Assembly: GCF_014635885.1 (NCBI RefSeq)
Contig: NZ_BMDR01000001.1
Coordinates: forward strand, 124,001-188,000
Origin: Acinetobacter vivianii
GTDB taxonomy: Bacteria; Pseudomonadota; Gammaproteobacteria; Pseudomonadales; Moraxellaceae
DNA: 64,000 bases
Direction: 5' to 3'
Every line of letters begins with the position of its first letter. Position 1 is the first letter of the stretch. A program made the position numbers and the translations under genes. The notes below the pieces were generated by a model. It made no database searches, had not been told where the DNA came from, and saw only the letters and a list, made by a program, of their open reading frames with translations. Below, piece after piece: positions 34,516-43,371 of the stretch.

Positions 34516-35295
34516 TTAACGAGTTTGAATATACTGATTGATCGCAGCCACTTCACGTTTAAATAGTTCCAGTTTTTCACTACCTTCCTGTACCGAGAAG
34601 AACATTTCACTGTCCAGTGCAACAATACAAAACTCCATGGAGTGATGGGCATTAAAAATTGGTAAACCGACTGCATTGATTCCGACCAGCAGGTCGCCTT
34701 GTGCAATCGCCATGCCGTGTTGTAGTGTAGTTTGTTTAAGCGCAAGGAACTCATCCCAATTACTCGGTTTGATCGGGTAGTGGTTCTGTGTCGCTTTTTC
34801 CCATTCAGCCAGCATAAGCGGCTTAATGATGGCCTCAGGCATATATGAAGCAAATACGCGCCCCGCAGCGGAGTTGATTAACGGCATAACCGATCCCACT
34901 TTGGTGACAATCGAAATCGGGTGATTTGACTCAATTGATTGCACCACTAATGGGCCTCTAGGCGACCATTTACTAATCTGGATACCGCAACCGATCTTGT
35001 TTTGTAATTCGTAAATCAGATGCTGTACCAGTTGTAATACATCGGTATGCTGAATGCAGTTCAAACCCAGACGCCATGCCTGATCACCTAAGGCATATTG
35101 GCCATCTTCAAGCTGTTTTGCATAGTTCATGCGGATCAGGCTGACCAGATAGCGGTGAACTTTGGCAGGATGCATATCCAGTCGGCTAGATAATTCTTTT
35201 AATATAATCGGTTTATTGTGTTCCAAAAGGGCATTGAGTACGGCTAGACCGACCTCAAGTGATTGAACCCCACCAGATAACTTTTCTTCAATCAT
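34516..35295 (-). CDS. IclR-family transcriptional regulator
   Basis: This 259-residue protein has an N-terminal winged helix (SLEVGLAVLNALLEHNKPIILKELSSRL) and the IclR effector-binding domain (INSAAGRVFASYMPE, GINAVGLPIF). It probably regulates the surrounding tyrosine and homogentisate genes, as IclR/HmgR regulators do in other bacteria. It starts at ATG 35295 with a weak ribosome-binding site. A perfect AATTGTAT-AAGC-ATACAATT palindrome lies upstream at 35425-35444, fitting autoregulation. The effector, perhaps homogentisate, is unconfirmed. Confidence 0.92.
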   Translation of the reverse strand: MIEEKLSGGVQSLEVGLAVLNALLEHNKPIILKELSSRLDMHPAKVHRYLVSLIRMNYAKQLEDGQYALGDQAWRLGLNCIQHTDVLQLVQHLIYELQNKIGCGIQISKWSPRGPLVVQSIESNHPISIVTKVGSVMPLINSAAGRVFASYMPEAIIKPLMLAEWEKATQNHYPIKPSNWDEFLALKQTTLQHGMAIAQGDLLVGINAVGLPIFNAHHSMEFCIVALDSEMFFSVQEGSEKLELFKREVAAINQYIQTR

Positions 35296-35424
35296 TCAAT
35301 AACCCTTAATCTGCATACATTTAGCTGTGTGCGTTTACTGTCAATATTTAGTGTTACATGCAGCACATAATGCCTGAGCATGACCTAAAATAGAAATCAT
35401 CTTTTTAAATGATTTAAATAGGTG

Positions 35425-35444
35425 AATTGTATAAGCATACAATT
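35425..35444. promoter_or_regulatory. Perfect palindrome upstream of the iclR-type gene
   Basis: AATTGTAT and ATACAATT are exact complements around AAGC. The wider sequence also has GGTG / CACC arms. It is a candidate operator for the IclR protein. Confidence 0.5.
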
Positions 35445-35575
35445 GTTTTTAATCACCTTACACTATATTCGTATCATAAGCATAAGCCATAAAAAGCGTA
35501 TACATGCCTTAAATTCAGGCAATAAAAATCGGCATTGAAGCGATAGAACCCCAATGCCGAGCGTTTGAGCCTGAA

Positions 35576-36124
35576 TTATGCTCCTAGCTCATCTTCATGC
35601 AAGAAGTGAGTATGATGTGGAGCACGTTTGGTACGGCTCCATTCATCCAGCATTTCCATTTTCATTTCTTCTGTAATGCGTGAGATTTTGGCATTTGCGT
35701 GAACATCGTTATAGGTCAGTTCCAGACGATGACCATTTGGATCGAAGAAGTAAATTGAATGGAAAATACCATGATTGGTAACGCCTAATACTTTGACATC
35801 ATTGGCTTCAAGATGTGCTTTTGCTGCTAATAATGCATTTTGGTCTTCAACTTCAAAAGCGATATGTTGAACCCACTGTGGGGTGTTCTCATCACGTCCC
35901 ATTTCCGGTTGGGTTGGTAATTCAAAAAATGCCAATACATTGCCTTGTCCAGCATCGAGAAATAGATGCATATAAGGATCAAAGGCTTTGGTAGAAGGTA
36001 CATGGTCTTCAGCAAATGCCAGAATGAAATCCATGTTGAGCATTTTTTTATACCATTCCACAGTCTCTTTAGCATCTTTACAACGATAGGCCACGTGGTG
36101 AATTTTTTTAATTGCAAAGCTCAT
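35576..36124 (-). CDS. VOC-superfamily metalloprotein in homogentisate operon
   Basis: This 182-residue protein has the paired beta-alpha-beta-beta-beta modules of the VOC (glyoxalase/extradiol dioxygenase) superfamily. His9/His10 (KKIHHVAYR), His87 (VQHIAFEV) and Glu135 (HRLELTYND) are positioned to bind a metal as in type I extradiol dioxygenases. It is the last gene of fahA-maiA-VOC, 19 bases after maiA. The canonical homogentisate 1,2-dioxygenase is missing from the cluster, so this protein is a candidate substitute; an isomerase or lyase role is an alternative. AAGGAG fixes the start at 36124. Confidence 0.85.
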   Translation of the reverse strand: MSFAIKKIHHVAYRCKDAKETVEWYKKMLNMDFILAFAEDHVPSTKAFDPYMHLFLDAGQGNVLAFFELPTQPEMGRDENTPQWVQHIAFEVEDQNALLAAKAHLEANDVKVLGVTNHGIFHSIYFFDPNGHRLELTYNDVHANAKISRITEEMKMEMLDEWSRTKRAPHHTHFLHEDELGA

Positions 36125-36143
36125 GATAAAACTCCTTTTATCC

Positions 36144-36776
36144 CTATTCCCAATCTGGTTGTTGTTCTGGTGCAGCATGTAAAAATGCTGGAAGGGTTAA
36201 ACAATGTTGATAAATCGATTCAATTTTTGGGAAAGCGCTTAAATCTATTTTGAAGCGCTTTGCGTTATAAACTTGTGGAATCAGGCAGCAGTCGGCAATC
36301 GTGGCTTGTGTACCAAAACAGAATTGCCCGTTGGAATGCTGCAACTGTTTTTCCAGACTTTTAAAGCCTTCAATAATCCAGTGCTGATACCATTGATTTT
36401 TTTGCTCATCGTTGACCGCAAGATCATTTTTGAGATATTTCAGCACTCTCAGATTATCCAGCGGGTGAATATCACAGGCGATGACCTGAGCAAAGGCACG
36501 TACTTTGGCGCGTTCAATGCGATCTTTCGGTAACAATGGGGTTGCTGGATATTGTTCTTCCAGATATTCCAGAATACTGAGTGACTGTGAAAGCGCCTGA
36601 TCTTGATCAATCAACGTAGGAACAAGCTGGCTTGGATTCAGCGCAACATATTGTTCCTGTTGCTGTTCATTTTTGACCAAATGAACAGGCTGGGTTTCAT
36701 AGGCAATCTCTTTCAGGTTCAGCGCAATACGGACACGGTACGCGGCCGAGCTACGAAAATAACTATACAGTTTCAT
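36144..36776 (-). CDS. maiA: Maleylacetoacetate isomerase, zeta-class GST
   Basis: This 210-residue enzyme isomerises maleylacetoacetate to fumarylacetoacetate using glutathione. It begins MKLYSYFRSSAAYRVRIALNLK, where SSAAYRVR is the zeta-class glutathione site. CDIHPLDNLRVL(K)YL in the C-terminal helical domain is the other family signature. The ATG at 36776 lies within the last codons of fahA (14-base overlap), so translation is coupled. A longer in-frame start is not favoured. Confidence 0.95.
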   Translation of the reverse strand: MKLYSYFRSSAAYRVRIALNLKEIAYETQPVHLVKNEQQQEQYVALNPSQLVPTLIDQDQALSQSLSILEYLEEQYPATPLLPKDRIERAKVRAFAQVIACDIHPLDNLRVLKYLKNDLAVNDEQKNQWYQHWIIEGFKSLEKQLQHSNGQFCFGTQATIADCCLIPQVYNAKRFKIDLSAFPKIESIYQHCLTLPAFLHAAPEQQPDWE

Positions 36777-38067
36777 AGCGCTCGTCCTTTTGTTCGTTAA
36801 AACTAAAGTGACGTGCTGGTAAAATGGTGTTGGCAACTTCGCCAAAGCCCACGCGAATACCATCTTTTTCACAATAACCTTTCATGACAACTCGGTCGCC
36901 ATCTTCAAGGAAGCCACGTGTTTCGCCGTTTGAAAGGTGAAGTGGCTTGGTGGTATTCCATGTCAGCTCAAGCAAACTGCCATAAGAATTTTCAGTTGGC
37001 CCTGAAATCGTACCAGAACCCATGAGATCTCCAACCTGTACATTACAGCCTGCAATGGTATGGTGGGTGAGTTGTTGCGCCATAGACCAGTACATATATT
37101 TAAAGTTGGTCTGGCAAATCACTTCTGCTTGTTGTGCTTGAGGTGTTTGCACTTCAACACTCAGATGAATGTCATAGCTGTTTGCAACATTTTCCTGCAA
37201 ATAGCCAAGAGGTTGTGGCTGTTGTTCTGGGCCTTTGAGTTTAAATGGCTCCAAAGCTTCCATGGTGACGATCCAAGGGGAAATTGCGCTGGCAAAAGTC
37301 TTGGCATTAAACGGGCCGAGCGGAACATATTCCCATTGCTGGATATCACGAGCAGACCAGTCGTTTAACAACACCATCCCAAAGATATGATCCCATGCAT
37401 TTTCAATCGCAATCGGCTCACCTAGTTCAGTGGCTTTACCTACAATAAAAGCAGTTTCCAGTTCAAAGTCGAGTTTACGCGTTGCTGAAAAAACAGGACG
37501 TTCTTCATTGGGTAATTTGATCTGACCAGAAGGACGGACGATATCTTTACCGCTGACAATCACAGAGCTGGCACGACCGTTATAGCCCACTGGTAGTTCA
37601 CTCCAGTTTGGCAACAAGGCATTTTTCGGGTCTCTGAACATGGTACCAACATTGGTCGCATGTTCTTTAGATGAGTAGAAATCGGTATAGCCCGGTACAT
37701 GTACTGGTAAATGTAGCGTAACGGCATCTTGTTTCAATAATGCTTTCTGACGTAAGTCTGCGTTATCGCGTAATGCAGGGTTTTCAGCAGACAATAAGCT
37801 TTGTAAGGTTTTACGAACGGCTTGCCAGTTTTGCTTACCTGTTTCAATAAATTTATTTAACGTTGTTTGATTAAAACAGTTTGGGACGTTGCTGTGTAAC
37901 ACGCCATGCGCTTCTAATGCTGCAAGATCAAGTACCCAGTTGCCAATCGCAACACCTACACGTTTATCACCTTGTGCTGTTTCGCTAAAGATTCCGTAAG
38001 GCAAATTATGAATTGTGAAATCTGATTGTGGATCAATCTCAAGAAAAGAGTTTAATTGTTGCGCCAT
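36763..38067 (-). CDS. fahA: Fumarylacetoacetase
   Basis: This 434-residue enzyme hydrolyses fumarylacetoacetate to fumarate and acetoacetate, the final step of tyrosine degradation. It has the N-terminal SH3-like domain and the C-terminal metal-dependent catalytic domain. DFYSSKEHATNVG, RPVFSATRKLDFELETAF, LLNDWSARDIQ(Q)WE and GSGTISGP are typical motifs. It is the first gene of the minus-strand operon, divergent from the permease. The 353-base upstream region holds a candidate shared operator. Confidence 0.97.
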   Translation of the reverse strand: MAQQLNSFLEIDPQSDFTIHNLPYGIFSETAQGDKRVGVAIGNWVLDLAALEAHGVLHSNVPNCFNQTTLNKFIETGKQNWQAVRKTLQSLLSAENPALRDNADLRQKALLKQDAVTLHLPVHVPGYTDFYSSKEHATNVGTMFRDPKNALLPNWSELPVGYNGRASSVIVSGKDIVRPSGQIKLPNEERPVFSATRKLDFELETAFIVGKATELGEPIAIENAWDHIFGMVLLNDWSARDIQQWEYVPLGPFNAKTFASAISPWIVTMEALEPFKLKGPEQQPQPLGYLQENVANSYDIHLSVEVQTPQAQQAEVICQTNFKYMYWSMAQQLTHHTIAGCNVQVGDLMGSGTISGPTENSYGSLLELTWNTTKPLHLSNGETRGFLEDGDRVVMKGYCEKDGIRVGFGEVANTILPARHFSFNEQKDERYETV

Positions 38068-38420
38068 GTTGTACCTTCCTTGTCTCTCATTCTGTGAAAA
38101 ACGTTTAAATTTTTATCTTGCTATGTTCAAGCTTTTGAAAAAACGATACATATTTTTCGTCTTATCCATTGAGTTGTCTTGGCTCAAGCAAGAAATATCG
38201 ACTTTATGATTTCTATCATACTGAAAATAATTAATTACGCAATACATAATTTAATTACATTATTCATAATATTTGTTATTTATTGAATTTTCTGTTTATA
38301 TGCGCGGTTATCTGAAAAGTAAATCAAATATTTTTTGATTAGAGGTAGGCATTGGTGATTAATTTATGATATACGTAATTTTAGACAAAAAAATTACGAT
38401 ACAAGGACGAGAATAATCAT
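38068..38420. other. Divergent promoter region between fahA and permease
   Basis: This 353-base AT-rich region contains TTACGCAATACATAA at 38235-38249, the near-complement of the site upstream of hpd. It must hold promoters for both directions. No gene is seen. Confidence 0.5.
38235..38249. promoter_or_regulatory. Candidate IclR-type operator between fahA and permease genes
   Basis: TTACGCAATACATAA matches the complement of TTATGTATTGCATAA upstream of hpd at 14 of 15 positions. Confidence 0.45.
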
Positions 38421-39809
38421 ATGTCAAAACAGGAGCAAGGAAACCTGAAACATGGTTTAAGCAATCGGCACATCCAGCTTATCGCGCTAGGTGGTGCAAT
38501 TGGTACAGGTCTGTTTCTCGGGATTTCCCAATCAATCAAGTTGGCAGGCCCCTCGGTCATATTGGGTTATGCGATTGCAGGACTGATTGCATTTTTGATG
38601 ATGCGTCAGTTAGGTGAAATGGTCGTACAAGAGCCAGTAAGTGGTTCATTCAGTCATTTTGCCTATAAATACTGGGGCTCATTTGCAGGGTTTATGTCGG
38701 GCTGGAACTATTGGGTACTCAATGTTCTGGTCTGTATGGCAGAGTTGAGTGCAATTGGTCTCTATATTCAGTATTGGTGGCCTGAAATACCGACATGGGT
38801 ATCAGCACTGGCTTTCTTTATTTTAATTAACGGTATCAACCTGTTACATGTAAAGTTTTTTGGCGAAATGGAGTTCTGGTTTTCCATCGTCAAGATTCTG
38901 GCTATTCTGGCCATGATTGCCTTTGGTTCTTATTTACTTGCAACTGGTACAGCAGGGCCACAGGCGAGTATCAGTAACCTTTGGGCATTGGGTGGATTTT
39001 TCCCATTTGGTGTTGAAGGTTTAGTCATGGCAATGGCGGTGATCATCTTTGCATTTGGTGGTATCGAGCTATTTGGTATTACCGCAGCTGAAGCACGTGA
39101 GCCAGATAAAACTCTACCAAAAGCAGTGAACCAGATTATTTACCGTATTCTGATTTTCTATATTGCGACACTTTTCATTCTGTTTGCATTATTCCCTTGG
39201 AATCAAATGGCAGCAGGTGGTAGTCCATTCGTGATGGTATTTGCCTCACTGGATAGTCAAGGTGTAGCGACTTTACTTAACTTTGTGATTTTGACTGCGG
39301 CAGTATCGGTATATAACGGTACAAGTTATTGCAGTAGCCGTATGTTGTTAGGTTTGGCTCAACAAGGCAATGCACCGAAATTCCTCAAGCATATCAATAA
39401 GCGTGGTATTCCAACCAATGCGGTATATCTTTCAGCTTTCGTGACGGTTTTGTGTGTGTTGTTGAACTATGCATTCCCCGAAAAAGCATTTGGCTTATTG
39501 ATGATGCTGGTGGTTGCTGCGATTGTTATTAACTGGGTGGTGATTTCATGGACACATCTCAAGTTCCGTAAAGCCATGCAAGCAGAAGGCGTAACAACCA
39601 AATTCCCAAGTATTGCTTATCCATTTAGTAATTATCTTTGCATGATCTTTATGCTGGGAATCTTGGTGGTGATGTCATTAACACCTGATATGCGTATTGC
39701 CGTGATGATGATTCCTGCGTGGATTCTATGTTTGATGCTGGCTTATTTTCTTAAACAGCGAAAGTTAAGAAATGCGCAACATAGTGTGGCATTGAATACA
39801 GATGCATAA
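38421..39809 (+). CDS. Aromatic/neutral amino acid permease, APC superfamily
   Basis: This 462-residue inner-membrane protein has 12 predicted helices and the amino-acid transporter signature of the AroP/PheP/ProY group: GLSNRHIQLIALGGAIGTGLFLG at the start, MVVQEPVSGSFSHFAYKY, and EAREPDKTLPKAVNQI. Divergence from fahA and a shared candidate operator make tyrosine or phenylalanine the likely substrate. AAGGAC lies about 12 bases before the ATG. A strong terminator follows. Confidence 0.9.
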   Translation: MSKQEQGNLKHGLSNRHIQLIALGGAIGTGLFLGISQSIKLAGPSVILGYAIAGLIAFLMMRQLGEMVVQEPVSGSFSHFAYKYWGSFAGFMSGWNYWVLNVLVCMAELSAIGLYIQYWWPEIPTWVSALAFFILINGINLLHVKFFGEMEFWFSIVKILAILAMIAFGSYLLATGTAGPQASISNLWALGGFFPFGVEGLVMAMAVIIFAFGGIELFGITAAEAREPDKTLPKAVNQIIYRILIFYIATLFILFALFPWNQMAAGGSPFVMVFASLDSQGVATLLNFVILTAAVSVYNGTSYCSSRMLLGLAQQGNAPKFLKHINKRGIPTNAVYLSAFVTVLCVLLNYAFPEKAFGLLMMLVVAAIVINWVVISWTHLKFRKAMQAEGVTTKFPSIAYPFSNYLCMIFMLGILVVMSLTPDMRIAVMMIPAWILCLMLAYFLKQRKLRNAQHSVALNTDA

Positions 39810-39836
39810 GTTTTGAATAAATGATGTGATGAATAG

Positions 39837-39866
39837 AGGGGCTGAGTTATTCAGCCCTTTTTTTAT
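39837..39866 (+). terminator. Rho-independent terminator after permease gene
   Basis: GGGCTGA and TCAGCCC pair around GTTAT, followed by seven T residues. Confidence 0.9.
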
Positions 39867-39974
39867 TGGCGATATCTAAAAAATAGAAGCTTCATCATGA
39901 TTGAGCACGAATTAAATTTCTAAATAAGATAATATTCATGCATATATCAAGTAATAAATCTTAAGGTTTTTGAA

Positions 39975-41147
39975 TTGTTTCAATCTCTGAATATCCAGAC
40001 GCGCTTAGGTGGTTTTTACTTTTTCTACTATTCCATCGTTGGTACATTCATGCCGTATTGGAACCTGTATCTGCAAGATCAGGGTTTCAACTATCAAGAG
40101 ATTGGCATTCTTTCTTCAATTGCGATTATTACCCGTTTCTTTGCACCACTCATCTGGGGCTGGATCGCCGATAAGTCTGGCAAACGCATGTTGCTGGTAC
40201 GCATTGCCACTTGGATGGAAGCCTGTATCTGGTTTGCAATATTTGTGATTCCAAACAGCTTTCAATCGGTTGCTTTGCTCATGCTGATTTTTAGCTTCTT
40301 CCAGAATGCTATTCTGGCTCAATTTGAAGGGGTGACATTATTCTGGCTGGGTGAAAAACGCGCTGAACTGTATGGCAAAGTGCGTAAGTGGGGTTCAGTC
40401 GGTTTTATTGTCGGAGTGTTTGTGATTGGCGCATTATTGGAGATTATCCCAATTGCGATGTTGCCAGTTTTACTTTTGGCGATTTCATTTCTCGCTTTTC
40501 TATGGTCATTTAGCATTAAAGAGCCTGAGCATGCACCAAGCTCACAAAAAAAATTACAACCGCTATGGCCTGTTCTGAAAAAACCTATTGTTGCTGCATT
40601 CTTTAGCATTGAATTTATTTTATTGTTTTCACTGGCGCCATTTTATAGTTTCTATAGTAATTTCCTCAAAGAAATTGGTTTCAGTACTACACAAATTGGC
40701 AGTTTGTGGGCGATGGGTGTTATCGCCGAGATTGTGATGTTTGCAGTCGCGCAAAAAGTATTTTTCACTCGCTTTTCTTGGCGGACACTGGTGGTGATTT
40801 GTCTACTGCTGACCAGTCTTCGCTGGTGGCTAGTGGGGATGTTGGAGACAAATTATATCGGACAATTGCTGACCCAATGCCTGCATGCATTTAGTTTTGG
40901 GTTGTTCCATCTTATTGCCATGAAAGTGATTTTTCAGAACTTCTCGGCAGAGCAACAGGGACGTGGACAAGCGTTGTATAGCACCATGTGGGGCTTAGGT
41001 GTTGCTTCTGGAAGTTTATTGGCAGGGCATTACTGGCAGATGTTTTCAGGTATGACCATCTTTTTCTGTGCCAGTGTAGTGGTGTTGCTGGGACTATTAC
41101 TGGTGTTTTGGCTGCCGAATCACATTGAAACAGCAGCCAAAAGCTAA
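39975..41147 (+). CDS. MFS transporter, HcaT/nucleoside-symporter-like
   Basis: This 390-residue protein has about 12 membrane helices and the layout of MFS_1-like HcaT transporters, with GWIADKSGKR in the second cytoplasmic loop and MPYWNLYLQDQGF in helix 1. The start is TTG 39975, with AAGG eight bases upstream; the next ATG would remove part of helix 1. It is convergent with the amidase gene, whose stop lies two bases away. The substrate is unknown; aromatic acids are plausible by family and context. Confidence 0.85.
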   Translation: MFQSLNIQTRLGGFYFFYYSIVGTFMPYWNLYLQDQGFNYQEIGILSSIAIITRFFAPLIWGWIADKSGKRMLLVRIATWMEACIWFAIFVIPNSFQSVALLMLIFSFFQNAILAQFEGVTLFWLGEKRAELYGKVRKWGSVGFIVGVFVIGALLEIIPIAMLPVLLLAISFLAFLWSFSIKEPEHAPSSQKKLQPLWPVLKKPIVAAFFSIEFILLFSLAPFYSFYSNFLKEIGFSTTQIGSLWAMGVIAEIVMFAVAQKVFFTRFSWRTLVVICLLLTSLRWWLVGMLETNYIGQLLTQCLHAFSFGLFHLIAMKVIFQNFSAEQQGRGQALYSTMWGLGVASGSLLAGHYWQMFSGMTIFFCASVVVLLGLLLVFWLPNHIETAAKS

Positions 41148-41148
41148 A

Positions 41149-42639
41149 TTAGAGTTGAATGTTTTGATATTGAGGCATCCACGGTTGCGCCTGTTCGAGC
41201 TGGGCTGCCAGTTGAAGTAAGCGATCTTCACGTCCAAACGGCGCGATAAACTGACTGCCAAGCGGCAGGCCTTGTTGATTCCAGTACAGCGGCACCGACA
41301 TGGCTGGTAAGCCAGTAACATTGGCCAATTGGGTAAAGGGAACCCAGCTCAAGTTATCTTGTACCATTTTTTCGACCAGTTTACCTTGTGCGAGATAATG
41401 CGCTTTGCCAAGTTTTAACAAGCCTTTTAAGATGGGTTTCTGCCATGTTGGCGTGGCAACTTCACCATTCTTGGGTGCAACTGATGCTGTGCTTGGAGTG
41501 AGATACAGGTCATATTGTTCAAAGAAGATGTTCATCTGGGTGCTATACACACCCCAATTATCTAGAGTGTGAATATATTCTGTTGCCGTAGTTTTTGCTC
41601 CAAAAGCCGCCAATGCAATGGAATCCAGTTCAAAGTCCTGATCGGTTGCCCCATATTGTTGTTTGATTTGTGCCTGCATATAAGAGAACTGGCTGAACCA
41701 TGTGGTTACAAAGTCTTTTGCCAATGCCAAACCATCAATTTTCGGGTGATCTTCCACTACAATATGACCCAATGATTCCAGTAGTTTTGCAGTGTGTTGC
41801 ACTGCTTGAATCGCATCTTTAGACACTTTGGTGCCAATCGGAGATTGGGTATTAAACGCGATTCTGAGCTTTTTAGGTGCTTGTTGAATAATGTCACTGT
41901 ATTTTTGTGCTGGCGCTTCAATTCTAAACAGTGAAGTTTGTTCTGGGCCTTGCTCGGCATCAAGCATGGCTGCACTATCTCGCACAGTTTTGCTTAAAAT
42001 ATGCTGCATTGCTGCGCCGTGCATTGCTTCACTGAATTGTGGCCCCCACGGCGTGCGTCCACGACTAGGCTTTAAGCCAAATAGACCGCAATAAGAAGCA
42101 GGGATACGGATGGAACCGCCGCCATCGCCTGCACCAGCAATCGGGACAAGGCCTGCAGCTACCGCAGATGCTGAACCGCCTGAAGAACCGCCACTATTAT
42201 GTTTTAAATTCCACGGGTTATGGCATGCACCCCATGCTTCGGGTTCGGTAATACCTTTAATGCCAAACTCTGGCGTGTTGGTACGGCCAAAAGTGACAAT
42301 ACCGGTATTTTCCCAGCGATTGACAATTTCAGCATTAAAATCAGGGACGTAATTGCATTTTTTAAGTGCACGGCTACCATAGGAGGTCGGGATGCCTTGG
42401 TATTCCTGAAACAGATCCTTTACCAAGAAGGGAACGCCTGCAAATGTGCCAGAACGTTGTTGGCTTGCGCGTTGTTTTGCCTGTTCATACATGGGAATAA
42501 TGATCGCATTGAGCTTGGGATTGACCTGTTGAGTGCGTTGTAATGCAATGTCTAGTAATTCAGAAGGATGGATTTGTTTTGTGCTAACTAAGTGAGCTAA
42601 TCCAAGACCATCGTATTGCACATATTCTGAAAATTTCAT
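41149..42639 (-). CDS. Amidase-signature family hydrolase
   Basis: This 496-residue protein belongs to the amidase-signature family with a Ser-cisSer-Lys triad. Lys74 lies in PFLVKDL, the cis-serine is Ser152/153 in GGSSGG, and the nucleophile is Ser176 in GGGSIRIP. The G/S-rich loop GLVPIAGAGDGG is intact. It has no signal peptide when started at ATG 42639, which has AGGGAT upstream; the longer frame adds a spurious hydrophobic stretch. Family members hydrolyse diverse amides; the substrate is unknown. Confidence 0.9.
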   Translation of the reverse strand: MKFSEYVQYDGLGLAHLVSTKQIHPSELLDIALQRTQQVNPKLNAIIIPMYEQAKQRASQQRSGTFAGVPFLVKDLFQEYQGIPTSYGSRALKKCNYVPDFNAEIVNRWENTGIVTFGRTNTPEFGIKGITEPEAWGACHNPWNLKHNSGGSSGGSASAVAAGLVPIAGAGDGGGSIRIPASYCGLFGLKPSRGRTPWGPQFSEAMHGAAMQHILSKTVRDSAAMLDAEQGPEQTSLFRIEAPAQKYSDIIQQAPKKLRIAFNTQSPIGTKVSKDAIQAVQHTAKLLESLGHIVVEDHPKIDGLALAKDFVTTWFSQFSYMQAQIKQQYGATDQDFELDSIALAAFGAKTTATEYIHTLDNWGVYSTQMNIFFEQYDLYLTPSTASVAPKNGEVATPTWQKPILKGLLKLGKAHYLAQGKLVEKMVQDNLSWVPFTQLANVTGLPAMSVPLYWNQQGLPLGSQFIAPFGREDRLLQLAAQLEQAQPWMPQYQNIQL

Positions 42640-42842
42640 GGCTTTTATCCCTAAAGCTAAATTGTTATAAAGTAAAAATAAATCTAAGTTGCGAAATAGA
42701 ATACCCGAAAAAAATAACAGAACAATCAATTAAATTACCTGCTAAAAATATTGTGTTTATATGGTTATGAATGCGTGTTTTTATCAAAAAATATGCTAAT
42801 TTAAGCGCATGCACCGTTTTAGATGACGACTTAATTAAATCT

Positions 42843-43322
42843 ATGAAAAATATTTATATTATTGGATTATTATGGGCTTGCTCAACATGGACCATGGCAG
42901 AGACGGTCGTAAATAACAAGGCAGCGCCAACGCCTCAGCAAGTGGCTAAAGCGAATGCGATTCGTGTAACAACACGCCCTGAAATTATGGGTTTATGGGG
43001 AATGGAAATTCCAAATAATAAAAAATGTGTTGAGTACTATAATTTTCGTGGTTCCAGCGATGTGGTGATTAAAAGCGGACAGGAATGGTCTTACGGTTTA
43101 TATGATTATCAACCTTCTGAAGATCATAAAGAGCGTTTACCTGCGCTGATCTTACAGATTAAGTATGACAATAATGAAAAAGATTGTTCTGGCCAAGCTC
43201 AGGATCAAACAGGCGAGGTTTCTCAGTATTTCGTGAAATGGTCAAACGATCACACCATTGATTTCTGTGCCAGCGAGAAGGGCGATAAATGCTTTGCTAC
43301 CTTGCGTCGTGTCTTACCTTAA
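42843..43322 (+). CDS. Hypothetical exported protein
   Basis: This 159-residue protein has a signal peptide (MKNIYIIGLLWACSTWTMA-ETV) and a mature region with conserved-looking MGLWGMEIPNNKKCVEYYNF, EWSYGLYDY and cysteines near residues 75, 119, 143 and 150. ATG 42843 starts the signal peptide; the longer frame is unlikely. It is monocistronic, with a strong terminator shared with accC. I recognise no family. Confidence 0.72.
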   Translation: MKNIYIIGLLWACSTWTMAETVVNNKAAPTPQQVAKANAIRVTTRPEIMGLWGMEIPNNKKCVEYYNFRGSSDVVIKSGQEWSYGLYDYQPSEDHKERLPALILQIKYDNNEKDCSGQAQDQTGEVSQYFVKWSNDHTIDFCASEKGDKCFATLRRVLP

Positions 43323-43336
43323 TGAATCTGTAGATA

Positions 43337-43371
43337 TAAAAAAAGCCTCTTATTTAAGAGGCTTTTTTATT
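43337..43371. terminator. Bidirectional rho-independent terminator
   Basis: AAAAAAGCCTCTTA and TAAGAGGCTTTTTT pair over about 12 bases. It serves the small exported-protein gene on one side and accC on the other. Confidence 0.9.
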
